This document shows positions 58,019 to 64,000 of a stretch of DNA of 64,000 nucleotides, piece after piece. A program made the position numbers and the translations under genes. The stretch is from Endozoicomonas sp965196975 (GTDB lineage: Bacteria; Pseudomonadota; Gammaproteobacteria; Pseudomonadales; Endozoicomonadaceae). The notes below the pieces were generated by a model that was not told where the DNA came from, did not search any database, and saw only the letters and a list, made by a program, of their open reading frames with translations. Position 1 is the first letter of the stretch. Every line of letters begins with the position of its first letter. Where the stretch lies: contig NZ_OZ239981.1 of NCBI RefSeq assembly GCF_965196975.1, positions 4,650,001 to 4,714,000 of the forward strand. Direction: 5' to 3'.

Positions 58019-59563
58019 ATGCAGCAACTGAATCCTTCCGAGATCAGTGACATCATCAAGAGTAGAATCGAACAGCTTGATGTGTCCAGTGAAGCCCAGA
58101 ATGAGGGCACGATTGTCAGCGTAACTGACGGTATTGTACGTATTCATGGTCTGGCTGATGCCATGTACGGGGAAATGATCAAGTTTCCGGGCAATGTATA
58201 CGGTATGGCACTGAACCTTGAGCGTGACTCTGTCGGTGCAGTAGTACTGGGTGACTACGGCGATCTGGCTGAAGGCCAGACCGTTCAGTGCACCGGTCGA
58301 ATTCTTGAAGTTCCAGTGGGTAATGAACTGCTGGGACGTGTCGTCGATGCCCTGGGTAACCCGATTGATGGCAAAGGCAGCCTTGAAACCAAACAGACTT
58401 CTCCTCTTGAAAAAGTAGCACCAGGCGTAATTGCCCGTCAGTCTGTTGATGAGCCGGTTCAGACCGGATACAAGGCCGTTGACTCAATGGTACCGATCGG
58501 TCGTGGCCAGCGTGAGCTGATCATCGGTGACCGCCAGACCGGTAAAACTGCTCTGGCTATCGATGCCATCATTAACCAGAAAGGCACAGGCGTTAAATGT
58601 GTCTACGTTGCTGTTGGTCAGAAGCAGTCAACCATCGCTAACGTGGTTCGCAAGCTGGAAGAGCATGGCGCCATGGATCACACCATTGTTGTGGCTGCCG
58701 GTGCGGCAGATCCAGCGGCAATGCAGTTCCTGGCTCCGTTTGCCGGCTGCTCCATGGGTGAATACTTCCGTGACCGTGGTGAAGATGCCCTGATCGTATA
58801 CGATGACCTGACCAAGCAGGCTTGGGCTTATCGTCAGATTTCCCTGTTGCTCCGTCGTCCACCGGGCCGTGAAGCTTATCCTGGTGACGTCTTCTACCTG
58901 CACTCCCGTCTGCTGGAGCGTGCAGCTCGAGTTAACGCGGACTACGTTGAGAAATTCACCAACGGTGAAGTGAAAGGCAAGACCGGCTCTCTGACCGCAC
59001 TGCCAATCATCGAAACTCAGGCGGGTGACGTATCGGCATTCGTACCGACCAACGTAATCTCCATTACCGACGGTCAGATCTTCCTGGAAACTGACCTGTT
59101 CAACGCCGGTATCCGTCCTGCGATGAACGCTGGTGTATCGGTATCCCGTGTAGGTGGTGCTGCCCAGACCAAGATCATCAAAAAGCTTGGTGGTGGTATT
59201 CGTCTGGCACTGGCTCAGTATCGTGAACTGCAGGCATTTGCCCAGTTTGCTTCTGACCTGGATGAAGCAACCCGTAAGCAGCTGGAACACGGTCAGCGTG
59301 TTACCGAGCTGATGAAGCAGACTCAGTACGCACCCATGTCGGTAGCTGAAATGGGGCTGGTCATCTTTGCGGCGGAAAAAGGCTTCCTCGCGGATGTTAC
59401 TCTGAACAAGGTTGGTGACTTTGAAGCCGCTCTGATCAGCTATGCCAACGCTGAGCACAGTGCGCTGATGGCAACCATCAACGAGTCCGGTGACTACAAC
59501 GGCGAAATTGAAGCAGGCCTTAAGGAAGTCATTGAGAAGTTCAAGGCCACCCAGACCTGGTAA
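58019..59563 (+). CDS. atpA: F0F1 ATP synthase subunit alpha
   Basis: Non-catalytic nucleotide-binding subunit of the F1 head. 514 residues as expected. The P-loop GDRQTGKTALAID lies near residue 170. IVYDDLTKQAWAYRQISLLLRRPPGREAYPGDVFYLHSRLLERAA (about 255-300) is the family core, with PAMNAGVSVSRVGGAAQ after it. A gap of 172 bases from atpH is unusual in this operon and holds no recognisable gene. Confidence 0.98.
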   Translation: MQQLNPSEISDIIKSRIEQLDVSSEAQNEGTIVSVTDGIVRIHGLADAMYGEMIKFPGNVYGMALNLERDSVGAVVLGDYGDLAEGQTVQCTGRILEVPVGNELLGRVVDALGNPIDGKGSLETKQTSPLEKVAPGVIARQSVDEPVQTGYKAVDSMVPIGRGQRELIIGDRQTGKTALAIDAIINQKGTGVKCVYVAVGQKQSTIANVVRKLEEHGAMDHTIVVAAGAADPAAMQFLAPFAGCSMGEYFRDRGEDALIVYDDLTKQAWAYRQISLLLRRPPGREAYPGDVFYLHSRLLERAARVNADYVEKFTNGEVKGKTGSLTALPIIETQAGDVSAFVPTNVISITDGQIFLETDLFNAGIRPAMNAGVSVSRVGGAAQTKIIKKLGGGIRLALAQYRELQAFAQFASDLDEATRKQLEHGQRVTELMKQTQYAPMSVAEMGLVIFAAEKGFLADVTLNKVGDFEAALISYANAEHSALMATINESGDYNGEIEAGLKEVIEKFKATQTW

Positions 59564-59568
59564 GACAT

Positions 59569-59650
59569 ATTGTCGGCTTCCCCGATTCGGGAATGCCAGC
59601 CTGCAAAGAAATACAATTGCAGGCTGGCTCACCTCTGGTGAGTCGACAAT
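59569..59650 (+). promoter_or_regulatory. Nested hairpins in the atpA-atpG spacer
   Basis: Inner stem: GCCAGCCTGCAA (59595-59606) with TTGCAGGCTGGC (59617-59628), 12 perfect pairs. Outer arms ATTGTCG (59569-59575) and CGACAAT (59644-59650) can close around it. No T-run follows. It may set relative mRNA stability or translation between alpha and gamma; function inferred. Confidence 0.55.
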
Positions 59651-59684
59651 CGGCCGGCCAACCGCTGGAGGTGAATGACAGAAC

Positions 59685-60548
59685 ATGGCAGGCGCAAAAG
59701 AGATACGGACGCAGATTTCGTCCATTAAAAGTACACAGAAAATCACCAGCGCCATGGAAATGGTGGCTGCGAGTAAGATGCGTAAGGCACAGGAGCGGAT
59801 GGAAACCAGTCGCCCTTATGCTGAGCGTATCCGTCAGGTGGTAGGACATATCGCCAACGCTAATGCTGAATATGAGCACAGCTTCATGATTGAGCGTGAA
59901 GTCAAACGTGTTGGCTTCATTATCGTCTCTACGGATCGTGGTCTCTGTGGTGGCTTGAACATTAACCTGTTCAAGAAGACCGTAGAAAGCATGAAGGCGT
60001 GGAGTGATCAGGATGTTGGAATTGAGCTCTGTCTGATTGGCAGCAAGGCAGTTTCCTTCTTCCGCAGCATGGGAGCGGAGAATGCTGTAGCGGCCCTGAC
60101 TCATATTGGGGACTCACCCAATATTGCCGACCTGATTGGTGGCGTCAAGGTAATGCTGGACAGCTATGAGGAAGGCCGGATCGACCGGCTGTTTGTGGTG
60201 CATAACGAGTTTGTTAACACCATGACACAGAAGCCGGAAGTGCAGCAGCTGTTGCCACTGGTACCTGATGATGACGAGTCCCTGAAGAGACCATGGGATT
60301 ACCTGTATGAGCCCGATGCCAAAGAGCTGCTTGATGGCTTGCTGGTGCGTTATATCGAGTCCCAGGTGTTCCAGGCAGTCGTTGAAAACAATGCCTGCGA
60401 ACAGGCGGCTCGAATGGTAGCGATGAAGAGTGCTACCGATAACGCCGGAAATCTGATTGATGACCTGCAGCTGGTATACAACAAGGCTCGTCAGGCGGCG
60501 ATCACACAGGAACTCTCTGAAATTGTTAGCGGCGCAGCGGCTGTATAA
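59685..60548 (+). CDS. atpG: F0F1 ATP synthase subunit gamma
   Basis: Central shaft that rotates within the head. The 287 residues begin MAGAKEIRTQISSIKSTQKITSAMEMVAASKMRKAQ (the conserved N-terminal helix, about 1-36) and end with the matching C-terminal helix NAGNLIDDLQLVYNKARQAAITQELSEIV. TDRGLCGGLN is the middle motif. The ribosome-binding site GGAGG lies 14-18 bases before the ATG. Confidence 0.97.
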   Translation: MAGAKEIRTQISSIKSTQKITSAMEMVAASKMRKAQERMETSRPYAERIRQVVGHIANANAEYEHSFMIEREVKRVGFIIVSTDRGLCGGLNINLFKKTVESMKAWSDQDVGIELCLIGSKAVSFFRSMGAENAVAALTHIGDSPNIADLIGGVKVMLDSYEEGRIDRLFVVHNEFVNTMTQKPEVQQLLPLVPDDDESLKRPWDYLYEPDAKELLDGLLVRYIESQVFQAVVENNACEQAARMVAMKSATDNAGNLIDDLQLVYNKARQAAITQELSEIVSGAAAV

Positions 60549-60572
60549 AAGATTAAAGGGTGAGGAAAGACT

Positions 60573-61949
60573 ATGAGTAGCGGTCGTATCGTACAAATTA
60601 TCGGCGCCGTCATCGACGTCGAATTCCCACGGGACAGCGTTCCCAAAGTGTATGACGCACTGAATGTTGATGGTAAGGAACTGGTACTGGAAGTTCAGCA
60701 GCAGCTGGGTGACGGTGTCGTTCGTTCCATTGCCATGGGTTCTACCGAAGGTGTTGCCCGTGGTTTGAACGTAGCCAATACTGGTGCGCCGATTCAGGTG
60801 CCAGTAGGTACGAAAACCCTGGGACGTATTATGGACGTTCTGGGTAACCCTATTGATGAAAAAGGTCCTATCGGCGAAGAAGAAAGAGCTGCTATTCACC
60901 GTAAGGCGCCAAGTTACGCTGATCAGGCTGCGACCAACGAGCTGCTGGAAACCGGCATCAAGGTAATCGACCTGGTTTGCCCATTTGCCAAGGGTGGTAA
61001 AGTTGGCCTGTTCGGTGGTGCCGGTGTAGGTAAGACCGTAAACATGATGGAGCTGATCCGTAATATCGCGATCGAGCACTCCGGTTACTCGGTATTTGCC
61101 GGGGTTGGTGAGCGTACCCGTGAAGGTAACGACTTCTACCACGAGATGACGGACTCCAACGTAATCGATAAGGTATCGCTGGTGTACGGTCAGATGAACG
61201 AGCCACCTGGAAACCGTCTGCGTGTTGCCCTGACGGGTCTGACCATGGCGGAAAAATTCCGTGATGAAGGCCGTGACGTACTGCTGTTTATCGACAACAT
61301 CTACCGTTACACCCTGGCAGGAACTGAAGTATCAGCTCTGCTGGGCCGTATGCCATCAGCGGTAGGTTATCAGCCAACGCTAGCGGAAGAGATGGGTGTA
61401 CTGCAGGAGCGTATTACCTCCACCAAGACAGGCTCCATCACGTCTATTCAGGCGGTATACGTACCAGCGGATGACTTGACTGACCCATCCCCTGCGACCA
61501 CGTTCTCTCACCTGGATGCAACCGTAGTACTGAGCCGTGACATCGCTTCCAAGGGTATCTATCCGGCGATTGATCCACTGGACTCCACCTCCCGTCAGCT
61601 GGATCCTCTGGTGATTGGTCAGGAGCACTACGACGTGGCTCGTGGCGTTCAGACTGTACTGCAGCGCTACAAAGAGCTGAAAGACATCATTGCCATCCTG
61701 GGTATGGACGAACTGTCTGAAGAAGATAAGCAGACGGTATCCCGTGCCCGTAAGATTGAGCGATTCCTGTCTCAGCCATTCTTCGTAGCAGAAGTGTTCA
61801 CCGGTTCTCCAGGTAAGTATGTTCCATTGAAAGACACCATTCGTGCATTCAAGGGCATTCTGGAAGGTGAGTTTGATGCGCTGCCAGAACAGGCTTTCTA
61901 TATGGTCGGTTCCATTGACGAAGCGGTTGAAAAAGCCAAGTCCATGTAA
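60573..61949 (+). CDS. atpD: F0F1 ATP synthase subunit beta
   Basis: Catalytic subunit. 458 residues. The P-loop GGAGVGKTVNMMELI lies near residue 149 and the catalytic Glu region GVGERTREGND near residue 179. LLFIDNIYRYTLAGTEVSALLGRMPSAVGYQPTL (about 231-264) and the ending SIDEAVEKAKSM are typical. It is followed by atpC after 62 bases. Confidence 0.98.
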   Translation: MSSGRIVQIIGAVIDVEFPRDSVPKVYDALNVDGKELVLEVQQQLGDGVVRSIAMGSTEGVARGLNVANTGAPIQVPVGTKTLGRIMDVLGNPIDEKGPIGEEERAAIHRKAPSYADQAATNELLETGIKVIDLVCPFAKGGKVGLFGGAGVGKTVNMMELIRNIAIEHSGYSVFAGVGERTREGNDFYHEMTDSNVIDKVSLVYGQMNEPPGNRLRVALTGLTMAEKFRDEGRDVLLFIDNIYRYTLAGTEVSALLGRMPSAVGYQPTLAEEMGVLQERITSTKTGSITSIQAVYVPADDLTDPSPATTFSHLDATVVLSRDIASKGIYPAIDPLDSTSRQLDPLVIGQEHYDVARGVQTVLQRYKELKDIIAILGMDELSEEDKQTVSRARKIERFLSQPFFVAEVFTGSPGKYVPLKDTIRAFKGILEGEFDALPEQAFYMVGSIDEAVEKAKSM

Positions 61950-62011
61950 GCCCGGTTGGCCCTTATCAGATACTCTCTGTTAAGGGCCTGCGATAAAGGA
62001 GGTGACTCATA

Positions 62012-62437
62012 ATGGCTTTAACCGTAGATTGTGACATCGTTAGTGCCGAGCAGGAGATCTTCAAAGGTCAGGTAGAAATGTTGATTGCTACCGGATCCCT
62101 GGGTGATCTGGGTATTACGCCTGGGCATACACCATTGCTGACCGAACTGAGACCTGGCCCGATCCGTCTGGTCACCGACGGCGGTGAAGAAGAAGTCTTC
62201 TACGTTTCCGGTGGCTTCCTTGAAGTCCAGCCAAACCAGATCAAAATTCTGGCGGATACGGCACTGCGTGCAGATGACATGAATGAAGCAGCGGCTGAAG
62301 AAGCCAAGCGTCAGGCAGAAAAAGCCCTGGAAAACCAGAGTGGCGAATTCGACTACTCAAGAGCGGCAACCCAGCTGGCCGAAGCGGCTGCCCAGCTCAG
62401 AACACTGCAGGCAATTCGCAAGAAATTGGGCAAATAA
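62012..62437 (+). CDS. atpC: F0F1 ATP synthase subunit epsilon
   Basis: Rotor-bound subunit that inhibits ATP hydrolysis. The 141 residues comprise the N-terminal beta sandwich (ALTVDCDIVSAEQEIFKG; GDLGITPGHTPLLTEL) and the C-terminal helical hairpin, rich in Ala and Glu. The strong ribosome-binding site AAAGGAGGTGA precedes the ATG. It is the last gene of the operon, and a perfect terminator follows. Confidence 0.97.
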   Translation: MALTVDCDIVSAEQEIFKGQVEMLIATGSLGDLGITPGHTPLLTELRPGPIRLVTDGGEEEVFYVSGGFLEVQPNQIKILADTALRADDMNEAAAEEAKRQAEKALENQSGEFDYSRAATQLAEAAAQLRTLQAIRKKLGK

Positions 62438-62454
62438 GCTCATTTCTGCGCTAC

Positions 62455-62483
62455 AAAAAACCCTGCTTGCGCAGGGTTTTTTT
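62455..62483 (+). terminator. Terminator of the atp operon
   Basis: CCCTGC (62461-62466) pairs with GCAGGG (62471-62476) around a TTGC loop, flanked by an A-run and a T-run of seven. It can also work for the converging minus-strand gene. Confidence 0.92.
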
Positions 62484-63657
62484 ATGGGTTTAAGTTATCT
62501 CCGGTTAACTGAATAAGTTGTAAATTTAGCTCCCAGAACAGACAGTTCTGGATAATGCCCGACTCAGGGATGATTCTAATGTCATAGCCTGGCAGATTGA
62601 GTACTGCATCACCAGACACCCAGCCCTGATCAATAACTACTCGTTTATCTTTTAAGGCGATACGATTGTTTTCCATACCTCCCTGAAGCCAAACGCTCGT
62701 AGCTCCTTTCTGATTAACAAAAAACAGGGGAATATTGGGGTAGGTGTAATAGCCAAGATGAGTATAAACATTAGGGCTGACTAATAACTTTTCAGCATTT
62801 TCCTCGGACAGGTTTTCATCCAGATAGCGAAAAAAACCGGGGTTACCTGAGAGCTTGAACTGATGGGAGATCAGATGTGAATCCGCTTTAAAGAAGAGGG
62901 TGCCTTTCTGGTTGAGTGCTTCTTGATAAGTGGAACAGGCCTTTTCGATTAAAGGTGCCTGTGTATGAATAATATGATGCAGAGTGTGCTCCAGCTGTTT
63001 CAGGTAGAGCTCGCAATAAATACCGGGAGATAAGGGCGTAACATCAAATGTTCCCTGACTATGAAAGAGACTGTGACTTTTATAGAGGGCAGCGCGTTCG
63101 GTACCGCCCTGTTGAAAAGTACTGGCATTGATTACCGGTACATATCCACGAATAACACAGGCATTAATCCACTCAGCGATAAAACACCAGGCAATAGCGA
63201 TATTAAGGGTGGTATCAATTGGGCAGAAACGGTTATTGGATAGATAAGCTGGAGTCTTATTCAAAGCGCTATCAAGAAATATCGAAGGATTGACCGATTG
63301 ATAAACGGTACTGCTTTTTGAAGCAATAAGCAGCAGGGTGGCTCCAGAGTTCAGGATATCGTTATAGACGCTAATCTGTAGATCAGAGTCAATTCCATGG
63401 TCAGCTGCAATGACCAGGTCTTCTTTTGAGAGATTAAAAGGCTGTCTTAGGGGAGTTATGCCCGCTAACCCGCCAGCACGATTGGTCAGTTCCCGGGCAA
63501 AGCCGGTTGAGGCTGCATCGATAGCCCATACACGCTTCAAAGCACCGGTAACAAACTGTTCAGCCAGCGTTGAAGCATTCATGACCAACTGGCTGTTTGG
63601 TTCTGCAAGATCAATATATTGGCGGATATACTGCTGAATTTCCCGTAAGTAGCTCAT
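62482..63657 (-). CDS. SIS-domain-like protein, degenerate phosphosugar-binding type
   Basis: 391 residues. The first 180 look like the SIS phosphosugar-binding proteins of the COG4821 kind: an N-terminal helix YLREIQQYIRQYI, then TLAEQFVTGALKRVWAIDAASTGFARELTNRAGGLAGITPL, which corresponds to the ligand loop and the RAGGL motif (about residues 30-70). The usual GxGHSH loop reads DAASTGF, so sugar binding may be lost or changed. LVIAADHGIDSD replaces the second SIS loop (usually S.SGRN). I cannot place the C-terminal 200 residues. It converges with atpC, overlapping its terminator, and is divergent from the flavoprotein gene. Confidence 0.55.
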   Translation of the reverse strand: MSYLREIQQYIRQYIDLAEPNSQLVMNASTLAEQFVTGALKRVWAIDAASTGFARELTNRAGGLAGITPLRQPFNLSKEDLVIAADHGIDSDLQISVYNDILNSGATLLLIASKSSTVYQSVNPSIFLDSALNKTPAYLSNNRFCPIDTTLNIAIAWCFIAEWINACVIRGYVPVINASTFQQGGTERAALYKSHSLFHSQGTFDVTPLSPGIYCELYLKQLEHTLHHIIHTQAPLIEKACSTYQEALNQKGTLFFKADSHLISHQFKLSGNPGFFRYLDENLSEENAEKLLVSPNVYTHLGYYTYPNIPLFFVNQKGATSVWLQGGMENNRIALKDKRVVIDQGWVSGDAVLNLPGYDIRIIPESGIIQNCLFWELNLQLIQLTGDNLNP

Positions 63658-63784
63658 GATTAGCCCTACAGAAGAGTATTGTTATTAGACATCTTTATCC
63701 ATCTTAGCTGATCTGAATCTTGAGTACTCCCTGCCTGTTTCGATATAGTGCGATGCTATTAACCCCCTCCTCTGGACAAAATAT

Positions 63785-64000
63785 ATGCCGCTGAATCAAC
63801 CCTTATTGCCAACCATGCAGTACGATGCCGTTATTATCGGGGCTGGGGCTTCCGGGTTGATGTGTGCACTGACGGCGGGGGATCGTGGCCGCAAAGTGCT
63901 GGTCATTGACCATGCTAACAAGATTGGTAAAAAGATCCTGATTTCCGGTGGTGGTCGCTGCAATTACACCAATATGTACGCTGAGCCGGCAAACTACCTT
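63785..64000 (+). CDS. YhiN/HI0933-type flavoprotein, N-terminal part
   Basis: The gene is cut by the window end; 72 codons are visible. The product has the FAD-binding dinucleotide motif AVIIGAGASGLMCALTAGDRG (about residues 15-35) with DHANKIGKKILISGGGRCNYTN directly after it, the signature of HI0933/YhiN (BaiN-like) NAD(P)/FAD-dependent oxidoreductases. Start could be 63785 or the later ATG at 63815; the second would give the usual short N-terminus MQYDAVIIG. Substrate unknown. Confidence 0.85.
   Translation, partial: MPLNQPLLPTMQYDAVIIGAGASGLMCALTAGDRGRKVLVIDHANKIGKKILISGGGRCNYTNMYAEPANYL

Noticed and set aside
58628..59755. Minus-strand frame of 375 codons inside atpA
   Set aside because: It lies wholly antisense to a certain gene, has no recognisable protein content and results from the codon bias of the highly expressed atp genes.
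60114..61142. Minus-strand frame of 342 codons across atpG and atpD
   Set aside because: Antisense shadow of two certain genes without a known domain or ribosome-binding site.

Overview
The window looks like the replication-origin region of a marine gammaproteobacterium. Gene order and protein style fit Oceanospirillales, most likely Endozoicomonas or a close relative; this assignment is inference, since no database search was possible. The anchors are rnpA-rpmH-[oriC]-dnaA-dnaN-recF-gyrB at the left and the atpIBEFHAGDC operon at the right, the usual arrangement around the origin in Pseudomonas-like genomes.

Layout. 1-8,500: rnpA and rpmH (minus), an AT-rich intergenic oriC with four perfect DnaA boxes, then dnaA, dnaN, recF (carrying two perfect parS sites), gyrB and gmhA (plus). 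8,500-13,100: gmhB-plsC and glyQ-glyS (both minus), the Pseudomonas-type order after gyrB with gmhA added. 13,500-22,500: an ArsP/DUF318-type permease (plus), then trkH, trkA, rsmB, fmt, def and an orphan peptide-binding protein (minus). 22,800-32,100: a LysM protein, an IS66-type element broken by an IS982-type element, then dprA, a PurE-like protein, tsaC, hemF, aroE and a YiiX-like papain-fold protein (plus), with a 263-bp MITE between dprA and the PurE-like gene. 32,100-35,460: an M14 peptidase (minus), then rsmG-parA-parB. 35,500-41,160: a complete rRNA operon (16S-23S-5S) with three tandem promoters, boxA sites and a spacer without tRNA genes. 41,300-49,100: a second TrkH and a yjfIJKLMC-type cluster around a PspA homologue, split by a DUF2860 outer-membrane protein gene with an in-frame amber codon and a LysE-type exporter. 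49,100-53,400: a small beta-barrel protein, an intact copy of the IS66-type element, a 50-codon ORF and a second IS982-type copy. 53,500-64,000: a YeiE-like LysR regulator, the full ATP synthase operon, a degenerate SIS-domain protein and the start of a YhiN/HI0933-type flavoprotein.

How it works together. Most of the window is chromosome housekeeping: initiation (DnaA/oriC), clamp, gyrase, ParABS segregation, ribosome and translation genes (RsmB, RsmG, Fmt, Def, GlyQS, TsaC), K+ uptake (Trk) and ATP synthesis. The accessory part lies between parB and atpI, genes that are often neighbours, and between lysM and dprA. Two mobile families are resolved to the base: a 1,599-bp single-ORF IS66-type element with 8-bp target duplications, and a 1,250-bp IS982-type element with 7-bp target duplications that carries a 170-bp foldback MITE in both copies. 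The least ordinary features are the PspA/Yjf cluster, whose first protein appears to have a DNA-binding N-terminus next to a 28-bp perfect palindrome, the twin parS sites inside recF, and a PurE-like protein with altered active-site motifs.
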